DNA from: an uncultured Eubacteriales bacterium
GTDB taxonomy: Bacteria > Bacillota > Clostridia > Christensenellales > Aristaeellaceae
Assembly (NCBI GenBank): GCA_900318145.1
Contig: ONJM01000021.1
Location: 1 to 42,068 of the forward strand
DNA length: 42,068 bases
Direction of reading: 5' to 3'
A program made the position numbers and the translations under genes. The notes under the pieces were generated by a model. The model was not told the origin of the DNA. It made no database searches and worked only from the letters and a program-made list of their open reading frames with translations. Positions 24,517 to 32,802 of the stretch are shown in pieces. Position 1 is the stretch's first letter. Each line of letters opens with the position of its first letter.

Positions 24517-24546
24517 TGGACAAATTGTCCGGCCCCGTGATAGAAT
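24517..24546 (+). promoter_or_regulatory. Promoter of the lipid kinase gene, with overlapping palindrome
   Basis: TGGACA (24517-24522), 18-nt spacer, TAGAAT (24541-24546). The palindrome GGACAA-A-TTGTCC (24518-24530) covers the -35 box and could be an operator. Confidence 0.5.
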
Positions 24547-24613
24547 ACGCGGCGTAAGGCTGCAAACGCTCTCAGCAGAATGATAATGATTCCGAAAAGG
24601 AAGTACCCCGCCC

Positions 24614-25480
24614 ATGATTTACGTGATTTTCAATCCCGCCGCCGGCAGCGGGCTCGGCGAAAAAACCGGTGAAATGATCCATCGCCTGCTGGAGGAAAAA
24701 GGCGTTGAGCACCGCATGCTGCGGACGGAGGCGCCGGGGCACGCCACGGAGCTGGCCCGCACGGCCGCGGAGGAGGGGGCCGAAACGGTGCTTTCCGTCG
24801 GCGGGGACGGCACGTCCCTGGAAGTCGCCCGGGGGCTCGCGGGCACGGACTGCGCCCTGGGGATTATTCCCTCAGGTACCGGCAACGACTTCGGCAAAAC
24901 CCTGCGGATTCCCCGGGAGCCCGCGGCCGCCCTGGAGTTTGCCCTCTCCCGTCCCCCGCGGCGGACGGATGCCGGCGAAATCAACGGGCAGCTTTTCCTG
25001 AATGAGATCGGCACCGGCTTTGACGTTTCCGTTCTGGATTACGCGCTGAAGGCGAAAAAATACGTCCGGGGCCTCCTGCCTTACCTTTACGGCGTGTTAT
25101 GCACCCTGTTCCGCTTCCGCTCGGTCCCCCTGACCTGGTCCGCCGACGGCAGTGAGCCCGTCACCACGGACGCTTTCGTGGTCGGAGCCGGCAACGGCGG
25201 CGTCATCGGCGGCGGAATCATGATCGCGCCGGAAGCCGCGGCGGACGACGGCCTGCTGGACGTGGTGATCGTGGGGAGGATTCCGCGCCGGAAGCTTCCG
25301 GCGCGCCTCGCCGGCCTGATGAAGGGGAAAATCCTTACTTTTCCTGAAACCACCTGGTTCCGCGCCGCCGAAGTCTCTTTCTCCGTTCCCGGCGGGCGGG
25401 TCAATGTGGACGGTGAAATCCTGGATATGCCGGAAGTGCGGGCCCGGATCCTGCCGGGAGCGCTTCTGGTCCGCAGGTAA
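24614..25480 (+). CDS. Diacylglycerol kinase family lipid kinase
   Basis: 288 residues. FNPAAGSG (7-13) and SVGGDGT (61-67) bind ATP, and PSGTGNDF (86-93) follows, all diagnostic of the DagK/YegS/BmrU family. NEIGTGFDV, FVVGAGNGGVIGGGIMIAPEA and DGLLDVVIV are the C-terminal domain motifs. It phosphorylates a lipid such as diacylglycerol, returning it to phospholipid synthesis; the exact substrate is not clear. ATG has AAAGGAAG upstream. It ends before a bidirectional terminator. Confidence 0.93.
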   Translation: MIYVIFNPAAGSGLGEKTGEMIHRLLEEKGVEHRMLRTEAPGHATELARTAAEEGAETVLSVGGDGTSLEVARGLAGTDCALGIIPSGTGNDFGKTLRIPREPAAALEFALSRPPRRTDAGEINGQLFLNEIGTGFDVSVLDYALKAKKYVRGLLPYLYGVLCTLFRFRSVPLTWSADGSEPVTTDAFVVGAGNGGVIGGGIMIAPEAAADDGLLDVVIVGRIPRRKLPARLAGLMKGKILTFPETTWFRAAEVSFSVPGGRVNVDGEILDMPEVRARILPGALLVRR

Positions 25481-25496
25481 TGGAAATATATGAAAA

Positions 25497-25538
25497 AAGA
25501 GGAATCCGGCAGCCGTTTCCGGCTGCCGGATTCCTCTT
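25497..25538. terminator. Bidirectional terminator between the lipid kinase gene and htrA
   Basis: An 18-bp perfect stem (AAGAGGAATCCGGCAGCC and its complement) with the loop GTTTCC. Six A lie near the left foot; on the right, CTTAT is followed by CTTTTT. Confidence 0.88.
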
Positions 25539-25591
25539 ATGCTTTTTCCTGCCCGGTTTTCCGCGGGAATCCCGGGCGTTTGCCGCCTTGC

Positions 25592-26908
25592 TTACTGGTT
25601 AACGTTGTCCAGCATCGCGAGGGTGACCTCGAGTCCTTCAATGTAATTTCCGGTTGCGGTGATCATGCCGTTTTCCGCGTCGGACACGTCCGTGGGGCGC
25701 CATACGGTGATCTTCACGGTATCTCCGGCGCTGAAGGGTTCCATCGCGTTCATCAGGGCATTGGTGTCTGCCGTCGCTTCGTCGTTCAGGGCCACGATGA
25801 TGTCACCGGGTTTGATGCCGGCCTTCTCGGCGGGGCTGCCTTCCTCAACGCCCGATACGTAGGCGCCGTTCGGAACGCTTCCGTTGGCGTGCAGGTCGCC
25901 GACCGTGACGCCGATCCGGGGTTTGCCGACCCGTCCGCCCTGCGCGGACCCGCTGTCCGCGGAAGCGTCTCCGGCTTCGGGCGTTTCAGCGGTCACATTG
26001 CCCTGTCCGTTCAGCGCCTGGGCGATCAGGTCCTTCGCTTCGTTGATCGGGATGCACATGCCGATGCTTTCCACAGCCGCGCCGGAGGAGTACCGGGTGC
26101 CGCTGTACTTCAGGGTCGGAATGCCTACCAGCTGGCCCGCGGTGTTGAACATGCCGCCGCCGCTGTTGCCGCTGTTGATGGCCGCGTCCGTCTGGATCAT
26201 GGTGTTCTTGACCGCGGTCTTCCATCCGAAGCGGTCCGTGGTGGTGGTGTCGCTTTCAATCTCACGGTCCAGGGCGGAAATGATGCCCGCCGTTACCGTT
26301 CCGGTGAATCCGATCGCGTTGCCGATGTTGATCGCCCAGTCGCCGACCACCAGCTGGTCGCTGTCGCCCAGTTCAACCGGTGCCACCGGCAGTCCGGGCA
26401 CATGCAGCACCGCCAGGTCCTTGTCAGGATCGGTGGCGGCCGCCGTCGCCTCGTACAGGTTGCTGTCGTCGCCGCCCACGGAGATCTTCAGGCTGCTGGA
26501 GCCTTCGATCACGTGATAGTTCGTCAGCACGTATTCCTTCGCGATCACCACGCCGCTGCCGCTGGCGTACTTGACCTCTTCCTCGCTCCGTCCGCTGCCG
26601 TTGCCGTTGCCGTTTCCGCGGCCGTTGCCGTTGCCGTAGCCGTATCCGTAGCCGAAGAAGTCCCACGGGTTGAACCCGAAGCTGTTCCAGTCGTTCCCGT
26701 TTCCGTATCTGTTCATGATCTGGTAGTTATATACGCCGACCACGCTGTCCCGCACCTTGGCGATCGCCTCGGTGAAGGGAGATGTCAGAACCACTGTTTC
26801 GGCTTCCGCCGCCGGCCGCACGGAACCGATCGCCGTACCGGCCAGTACACATACCAGCGCCAGGGCAATGACGCCCAGCGTCTTTTTATTGAAAATCGTC
26901 TTCATCAT
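25592..26908 (-). CDS. htrA: HtrA-type membrane-anchored serine protease with PDZ domain
   Basis: 438 residues from ATG 26908; the next ATG (26905) is equally likely, both behind AAGGGGG. An N-terminal membrane anchor (about 10-30) and a Tyr/Gly/Asn repeat (YGYGYGNGNGRGNGNGNG, about 87-104) come first. The trypsin-like domain has H132 (TNYHV), D164 (KDLAVL) and S249 (NSGNSGG). One PDZ domain lies in the C-terminal third (PRIGVTVGDL, GIKPGDIIVALND). It degrades or refolds damaged proteins outside the membrane. The glycine-rich insert just before the protease domain is unusual. The promoter has a possible response-regulator site. Confidence 0.94.
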   Translation of the reverse strand: MMKTIFNKKTLGVIALALVCVLAGTAIGSVRPAAEAETVVLTSPFTEAIAKVRDSVVGVYNYQIMNRYGNGNDWNSFGFNPWDFFGYGYGYGNGNGRGNGNGNGSGRSEEEVKYASGSGVVIAKEYVLTNYHVIEGSSSLKISVGGDDSNLYEATAAATDPDKDLAVLHVPGLPVAPVELGDSDQLVVGDWAINIGNAIGFTGTVTAGIISALDREIESDTTTTDRFGWKTAVKNTMIQTDAAINSGNSGGGMFNTAGQLVGIPTLKYSGTRYSSGAAVESIGMCIPINEAKDLIAQALNGQGNVTAETPEAGDASADSGSAQGGRVGKPRIGVTVGDLHANGSVPNGAYVSGVEEGSPAEKAGIKPGDIIVALNDEATADTNALMNAMEPFSAGDTVKITVWRPTDVSDAENGMITATGNYIEGLEVTLAMLDNVNQ

Positions 26909-26935
26909 CAAAACCCCCTTTCGGTTTTCATGCGC

Positions 26936-26988
26936 AGTATAACGCCCCTTTTTGTCCGCAATGTGAACACAATATGAACAATTGCGGA
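26936..26988 (-). promoter_or_regulatory. htrA promoter with nested direct and inverted repeats
   Basis: The minus-strand -10 box TATACT (26936-26941) has a poor -35 hexamer. Just upstream, TGAACA-N5-TGAACA (plus-strand reading, 26964-26980) is an exact direct repeat with 11-bp period. It is framed by the inverted repeat TCCGCAAT (26955-26962) / ATTGCGGA (26981-26988). A direct hexamer repeat with N5 spacing is the layout bound by OmpR-family response regulators, and htrA genes are known targets of such systems (CssR, CiaR). Activation by one here is inference. Confidence 0.5.
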
Positions 26989-27007
26989 TTTTTTCCGCCC
27001 GCGGTCG

Positions 27008-27036
27008 TTGACAAAGCGCCCGCGTTGCGGTATCCT
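27008..27036 (+). promoter_or_regulatory. Promoter of the resistance-type ABC-F gene
   Basis: TTGACA (27008-27013), 17-nt spacer, TATCCT (27031-27036). Transcription should start near 27043, leaving a leader of about 185 nt. Confidence 0.7.
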
Positions 27037-27072
27037 CGTTCTGAATTCAGGAAAGGACGGTATCGCAGGCTG

Positions 27073-27090
27073 ATGAAAATCCGCGTCTGA
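27073..27090 (+). CDS. Possible leader peptide MKIRV
   Basis: ATG AAA ATC CGC GTC TGA, 18 nt before hairpin P0. The ribosome binding site is weak (AGG 3 nt upstream; AAAGGA is 15 nt away). A ribosome paused by an antibiotic near its end would cover the bases next to the 5' arm of P0. Without conservation data it may be chance. Confidence 0.3.
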   Translation: MKIRV

Positions 27091-27142
27091 CATTCGGCGT
27101 TCACATGCTCCCGGCGTTTTCGCGGGAGGAAGTTTGTGTTGC

Positions 27143-27181
27143 CGTTTGGAGGGTGCGAAGCGCGATTCCGGACGTTTTTTT
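27143..27181 (+). terminator. Leader terminator 1 of the ABC-F gene
   Basis: CGTTTGGA (27143-27150) pairs with TCCGGACG (27167-27174) including two G-U pairs; an inner 4-bp stem GTGC/GCGC extends it. Seven T follow directly (27175-27181). Confidence 0.55.
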
Positions 27182-27192
27182 ATCGTGTGTTT

Positions 27193-27227
27193 ACGCTCCT
27201 CCGCGGCGTGTGGGAGGAGTGTTTTTT
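27193..27227 (+). terminator. Leader terminator 2, overlapping the ABC-F ribosome binding site
   Basis: ACGCTCCTCC pairs with GGAGGAGTGT (10 bp, one G-U pair), loop of 10 nt, then TTTTTT right up to the ATG. The right arm contains the ribosome binding site GGGAGGAG, so the same hairpin could stop transcription and hide translation initiation. Confidence 0.7.
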
Positions 27228-28898
27228 ATGGCTGAAATTTTGCTTGAAGCGGATCGTCTCCGCAAATCCTTCGGGCAGCGCCTGCTGATAGATACAGATC
27301 ATCTGGCCGTATACGCCGGGGACCGGATCGGCCTGATCGGTGAAAACGGCGCCGGCAAGACCACCCTGCTCCGTCTGCTTTCCGGCGAGGCGGAATCGGA
27401 TGAGGGCACCGTCCGGCGGCACGGTTCCCTCGCGTTCATTCACCAGCAGGGAAAGGAAACCGGGGAGCCGGACGACCGGATGCGTTCCCTCTTCCGGGCG
27501 CGGGAAGCCCGGGAGGGCCTCTCCGGCGGTGAAATGACCCGGAACCGGATCGCTGCGGCGCTGTCCGCCCGTCCGCAGCTGCTGCTCGCGGACGAACCCA
27601 CCACCGATCTGGACGGGGAAGGGCTCTCGCTGCTCCGGAAGCAGCTGCAGGCGTTTCCCGGCGCGATCGTCCTGATTTCCCATGACCGGTCGCTGCTCCG
27701 CCTTCTCTGCGAAAAAATCTGGTATCTTGAGGACGGAAAAATCACGGAATTCCCGGGGCGGTACGACGCCTTCATGGAGGAACGCGTGCGGCAGCGGGAC
27801 CGTCAGCAGTTTGAGTATGATCAGTATAAAGCGGAACAGAAGCGCCTGAAGGAATCCGCGCAGCGCATGGCGGAAAGAGCGTCCTCCGTGCGGAAAGCCC
27901 CTTCCCGCATGGGAAACGGCGAAGCGCGGCTGCACAAGCGGGAATGGACGGACGCCGTCCTTCAGCTCAGCCACGCGAAGCGTACCCTGCAGAACCGGAT
28001 GGAGCATCTGGAGGTGAAGGAAAAGCCCCGGGACCTGCCGGATATCCGGATGAAGCTCGGCGTCGCGAATCCCGTGGAAGCGAAAACCGTTCTCCGGCTG
28101 GAATGCGGCCTGCTCTCCGCCGGCGGAACCGTCCTGCTCGAAAAGACGGAGATGGCGCTGCCCTCCGGCAGCCGGACCGCGCTGCTCGGCGGAAACGGCT
28201 GCGGGAAAACCACCCTGCTCCGGACGCTCACCGGGCGGAAGGATGAAGCGGTCCGCTTCGAAGGCCGGATTCAGTTTAACCCGGCGGCGCGGATCGGATG
28301 GTTTGACCAGCATCATGAAAAGACGCTGGACATGAACAGAACCGTCCTGGAAAACATAATGGATGTTTCCGTTCATCCGGAAAGCCTGTCCAGGTCTGTC
28401 CTGATCCGCCTGAACTTCAGGCGGGAGGACGTCTTCAAACCGGTTTCCGTGCTCTCCGGCGGGGAACGCGCCAAGGCTGCCCTGGCCCGTCTGCTGCTCA
28501 TGGACTGCAATCTCCTGATCCTGGACGAGCCCACGAACCACCTGGATCTCTTCACCCTGGAGGAGCTGGAACGGCTGCTTTCGGGCTACGGCGGAACCAT
28601 CCTCTTCGTCAGCCATGACGAGGAATTCATCCGGAAGACGGCCACCCGTATCGTCCGCTTTGAACAGCGGCGCCTGGTTTCCTTTGCGGGAACCCTGGAC
28701 GCGATGCGTTCCGCTCGGGAAAAAACGGCATCCACAGAGGATCTGCGGCTCGCCGTGACCACCCTGGAAATGCGCCTGGCGGCGCTTTCCGCCCGGATGG
28801 CGGCCCCGAAGAAGGGCGACAGGCCGGATCAGCTGCAGGCGGAGTATCTGGACATCGCCGGAAAGCTCCGGGAACTGAAGCGGGAGCAGCGCTCCTGA
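27228..28898 (+). CDS. ABC-F protein of the antibiotic-resistance (ribosome protection) type
   Basis: 556 residues from ATG 27228 after GGGAGGAG; the frame is open further up to 27105 but has no ribosome binding site there. Two ABC domains: Walker A GENGAGKTT (38-46), LSGGEMTR and LLLADEPTTDLD; then GGNGCGKTT, LSGGERAK and LILDEPTNHLD. The EPTT-LD form of the first Walker B and the compact linker with a Lys/Arg-rich arm (KAPSRMGNGEARLHKR) are as in Vga/Lsa/VmlR/CplR-like proteins, which displace lincosamides, streptogramins A and pleuromutilins from the ribosome. Resistance spectrum cannot be predicted. The attenuator leader supports this class. Confidence 0.85.
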   Translation: MAEILLEADRLRKSFGQRLLIDTDHLAVYAGDRIGLIGENGAGKTTLLRLLSGEAESDEGTVRRHGSLAFIHQQGKETGEPDDRMRSLFRAREAREGLSGGEMTRNRIAAALSARPQLLLADEPTTDLDGEGLSLLRKQLQAFPGAIVLISHDRSLLRLLCEKIWYLEDGKITEFPGRYDAFMEERVRQRDRQQFEYDQYKAEQKRLKESAQRMAERASSVRKAPSRMGNGEARLHKREWTDAVLQLSHAKRTLQNRMEHLEVKEKPRDLPDIRMKLGVANPVEAKTVLRLECGLLSAGGTVLLEKTEMALPSGSRTALLGGNGCGKTTLLRTLTGRKDEAVRFEGRIQFNPAARIGWFDQHHEKTLDMNRTVLENIMDVSVHPESLSRSVLIRLNFRREDVFKPVSVLSGGERAKAALARLLLMDCNLLILDEPTNHLDLFTLEELERLLSGYGGTILFVSHDEEFIRKTATRIVRFEQRRLVSFAGTLDAMRSAREKTASTEDLRLAVTTLEMRLAALSARMAAPKKGDRPDQLQAEYLDIAGKLRELKREQRS

Positions 28899-28906
28899 AG
28901 CACGCG

Positions 28907-28949
28907 AAAAAACGGCGCTGAAGCTTTCGGATGCTTCCGCGCCGTTTTT
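28907..28949. terminator. Bidirectional terminator between the ABC-F gene and the GerMN gene
   Basis: AAAAAACGGCGC and GCGCCGTTTTT form the outer stem, GAAGC/GCTTC the inner one. A- and T-runs flank the stem, suiting the two convergent genes. Confidence 0.9.
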
Positions 28950-28962
28950 GCGTTTTCCGCCG

Positions 28963-30480
28963 CTATACCTCCGGGTTGTACAGGAACTCCCCGGCCCAGT
29001 AGATCTCCCCGGCGATCCATTCCTCCTGCCTGCCTTCGAAGAAGAAGCAGACCCGCTTCATTCCTGTGTTTCCGCACAGCGTGTTCACGATCGAGTAGCA
29101 GAGCAGCGTTTCCTTTTCCGGCCCCTGCGCGGCGATCGCTTCCCGGAACCGGTCAGTCAGGTTGACGATCAGGGTATCCTCCTCCGCCGCGATTCCCAGC
29201 AGGTCGTCCTCCCGGACGTCCTCCGGCAGCGGCGATACGATCCCCTTCTCTTTTTCCCGGCTGTCCGGCCCCTGGATCAGCGCGCCGATCTGCACCCGCG
29301 GGCTGTCCGCGGTGTTCCGGTCCACCGGTTTTTCAATGCGCACCAGCCTGCCGTCCTTTGCGAAATAAACGTTCGTGCTTCCCGTCAGGAACGGCTCGAA
29401 CACGCTCCGCCGCATCAGTCCGCCCAGGATCGTCCCGACCCGGTACAGCCGGTTGTTCATTTCCGTCACCGGCGTGTCTCCGATCCGGAAGCACACCGCC
29501 GCCGTGCCGGGCACGAATGTGGTCAGCGTATAGGTCACCGCGGCGGCCAGGCAGGAAATATCCGTCTGCCATCCGTCCGTCAGCTCCTGCAGGTCCTCCC
29601 GGAAGCTCAGGGTAATCAGCTTCCCGCCTTCCTCCATCTCGCTGGTCACCGGCTCATGCACCATGTACTCCCAGAGATCCGGCACGTTGTCCGATTCGAT
29701 CCGGCTGCGCACTTCCTCGCTCATGGCGTCCAGCAGGGCGGAGGAAATCTGGCCGGTGGTCTGCCCCTCAAAGCTGATTCTCCGGCTCTCGCAGGCAATG
29801 CCCCTGCCGTCCGTCAGCGGATAATAGACCGTCGCCTGAATGCTCAGCGGCGTTTTCCCGGCGTCGCCGCCCTGGGGCGTTCTGCGGGCCTCCATCTGTT
29901 CCCACAGCACGGAAAGGTTTTCGTCCTCGTGGCCGATCAGGGAACCCATCGGCAGCCTGCCCGCGGAATCCAGCGCCACGCTCTGCCCCGCCGTCAGCAC
30001 GTTCACGTACCGGATTTCATCCAGGCTGCACAGCGTGGTCGAAATCGCCAGGGACAGCCTGTAGTAGTCGCTGTAGCTCAGCTGCAGCGACGAGGAGGAA
30101 AGGTTCACCGTGCAGATTCCCCGGCTGATTTCCACCGGTGTATCCCGGAACAGCTCCAGTTCCCGCTCCGTCCGCAGCGAGTCCGCCCGGTTGATCTCCT
30201 TCAGCAGGCGCTGCACCAGCGCCGCGGCCGTATCCTTCAGGTCCGCTTCCTCCAGGCGCACGCTGCGCACCGCCAGCCGCTGCGCGTTCCGTTCCGGAAG
30301 ATACAGCAGGTAATCGGCAGGTTTCCGGATCATCCGGTCTCCGTCCGGCGCTTCCCACCGGACGGACGCCGGCGGCAGCGTCTCCGCGGGCGCCTTTTCC
30401 TCCCCGGTGTTCCGGGAGCATCCGGCCGCGGCCGCCAGGAAGCACAGCGCCAGCAGCAGACATCCCGCTTTCTTCATCAT
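28963..30480 (-). CDS. Lipoprotein with two GerMN domains
   Basis: 505 residues. Lipobox AAAGCS with C21. Two sporulation/germination GerMN-like domains: about 55-190 (YLLYLPERN ... CTVNLSSSSLQLSYSD ... LCSLDEIRYVNVLTAGQ) and about 370-500 (VYFAKDGRLVRIEKPV ... TLIVNLTDRFREAI ... LCGNTGMKRVCFFFEG). The start ATG overlaps the kinase stop (ATGA). A lipoprotein behind an OmpR-type pair recalls LpqB after MtrAB in actinobacteria, or YycHI, which adjust kinase activity. This role is inference; GerM-like proteins also bind cell-wall or sporulation partners. Confidence 0.85.
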   Translation of the reverse strand: MMKKAGCLLLALCFLAAAAGCSRNTGEEKAPAETLPPASVRWEAPDGDRMIRKPADYLLYLPERNAQRLAVRSVRLEEADLKDTAAALVQRLLKEINRADSLRTERELELFRDTPVEISRGICTVNLSSSSLQLSYSDYYRLSLAISTTLCSLDEIRYVNVLTAGQSVALDSAGRLPMGSLIGHEDENLSVLWEQMEARRTPQGGDAGKTPLSIQATVYYPLTDGRGIACESRRISFEGQTTGQISSALLDAMSEEVRSRIESDNVPDLWEYMVHEPVTSEMEEGGKLITLSFREDLQELTDGWQTDISCLAAAVTYTLTTFVPGTAAVCFRIGDTPVTEMNNRLYRVGTILGGLMRRSVFEPFLTGSTNVYFAKDGRLVRIEKPVDRNTADSPRVQIGALIQGPDSREKEKGIVSPLPEDVREDDLLGIAAEEDTLIVNLTDRFREAIAAQGPEKETLLCYSIVNTLCGNTGMKRVCFFFEGRQEEWIAGEIYWAGEFLYNPEV

Positions 30481-31926
30481 GTCGCCGCACCTCCCTGCGG
30501 AAAGACCACCTTGAATTCCGAGCCGTGCCCCGGCTCGCTGCGCACGGAGATTTCCCCGCCGTGCATGGTCACCAGCTGTTTGACGATGCTCAGGCCCAGG
30601 CCCGTGCCGCCGGTCTCCCGGCTGCGGGCCTTGTCCACCCGGTAAAACCGCTCGAAAATATGCGCCTGGTCCTCCGCCGGAATGCCGACGCCGTTGTCCC
30701 GCACCCGCCAGACCAGGGCGCTGTCCTCCGACACCAGGGAAACGGCGATCCGTCCGCCGTCCGGGGAATACTTGATGGCGTTGTCCGTCAGGTTGTAGAG
30801 AATCTGGTACAGCCGCGCCCGGTCTCCGGACATCTGCAGTCCCTGGGCGATCCGGCTTTCCAGCCGCTGCCCCCGCTTCTCCGCCGCCGGCATCAGCAGG
30901 TGCACAACTTCCTCCGTCAGGGAGCTCATATCCACCGTCTCCCGCTTCATCTCGCCCTTCTCGCTGTCCATCCGGGTCAGGGTCAGCAGGTCCGTGATGA
31001 TCCCGGTCAGCCGGTCGATCTCGTGGTTCATGTCCTGCATGAACTCACTCCGGAGCTCCTCGGGCATCTCCGGCTGGTACATCACCGTTTCCAGCATGAT
31101 TTTCATGGTGGCCAGCGGCGTCTTCAGCTCGTGGCTGGCGTTGGAGACGAACTGGCTCCTGGTTTTGTCCAGCCGCTCCAGCTGCGCCGCCATGGTGTTG
31201 TAGTTTTCCGCCAGTTCCCGCAGCTCCCCGCTGCCCCGCACCGGCACGCGGACGCTCAGGTCGCCCTTCCCCATCTTCCGCATCGTCCGGCTCAGGTTCG
31301 TGATCGGCTTGGTCACCACCTGGCTCAGAATCAGCGCCAGCACCAGCGCCGCCAGCGCGATCAGCACGAACACGCTGATCAGCTGCAGCTGTACGGAGTT
31401 CAGGGAATCCATCAGGGACTGGATCCGGCTCACATACAGCAGCGCGCCGATGGGGCCGTCCTCCCCGTCCATGGCGTGGACGCTGTAGGCCAGCTGCCCG
31501 CTGTAGTCGGCGCCGCCCAGCCTGGAGGCCATCGCCTCCCCCTGGGTGTGAATGCCGTATGCCTGCTCCGCGTTCCCGTTCAGCACCTGCAGCACCTCGT
31601 CCAGCTGCAGCCGGTGGCCGCTCATGTCCCGCATCGTGTCATACTGCACCTTGCCGTCCTGGTCCAGCAGCATCAGCCGGCCGTCGATGGACTCCGCGTT
31701 CTCCGCCAGCACCCGGCTGATATCCTCCGGGGAGGCCTCGTCAAAAAAAGGCGCCGCGGCAGCCGCCGCCTTTTCGGTCAGCAGGCTGTCCTCGCGCGTC
31801 TTCTGTTCAAAAAGATATCCTTTTACCAGGCCGGTCAGGTTCGTCGCCGCCACTGCGAAGGAAAGCCCCACAATGACAAAAAAAGCCAGCAGGATCTTCC
31901 ACCTGATGCTGGCTCCGAAAAAGCGC

Positions 31927-32619
<693 letters not shown>

Positions 32620-32684
32620 CGATAACACCCTTTCGTGCTCGATATCCGTATCCGTACTTTGATATCAGCAAACATTATCGGTTT

Positions 32685-32713
32685 ATTTTAACTTATTTAT
32701 ATTGGAATTGCAA
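32685..32713 (-). promoter_or_regulatory. Promoter of the two-component operon
   Basis: Minus strand: TTGCAA (32708-32713), 17-nt spacer, TAAAAT (32685-32690). Leader of about 60 nt. Confidence 0.65.
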
Positions 32714-32719
32714 TAGTTT

Positions 32720-32757
32720 GTTACATTTTTCCGACATTCTTTTTTCGTTCGGTTACA
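32720..32757 (-). promoter_or_regulatory. Possible autoregulatory response-regulator sites
   Basis: Minus strand TGTCGG-AAAAA-TGTAAC (32720-32736), with a further TGTAAC at 32752-32757. TGTAAC fits the WalR half-site TGTWAH, and the N5 spacing is that of a WalR-type direct repeat, but TGTCGG is a poor half. Position is just upstream of the -35 box. Confidence 0.4.
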
Positions 32758-32802
32758 ATTCTCTAAAAACTTCAGAAGTATCCTGAACCCGCGGCAGCCC
32801 GC

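Larger units (their letters stand above)
27043..27227 (+). promoter_or_regulatory. Attenuator leader of the ABC-F gene
   Basis: The leader holds a five-codon uORF (27073-27090, MKIRV then TGA) with only a weak ribosome binding site, and hairpin P0 (27108-27128: CTCCCG, bulged G, CG, TTTT loop, CGCGGGAG). Two hairpins with T-runs follow (27143-27181 and 27193-27227). GGAGGA at 27125-27130, part of P0, is perfectly complementary to TCCTCC at 27197-27202, the left arm of the last terminator, so P0 and the terminator can be linked by an alternative pairing. Ribosome-dependent attenuation is known for other antibiotic-resistance ABC-F genes; the model here is inferred. Confidence 0.62.

Noticed and set aside
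27105-27227. Longer ABC-F protein starting at the in-frame ATG 27105
   Set aside because: No ribosome binding site there and the added residues are encoded by terminator hairpins; ATG 27228 has GGGAGGAG at good distance.
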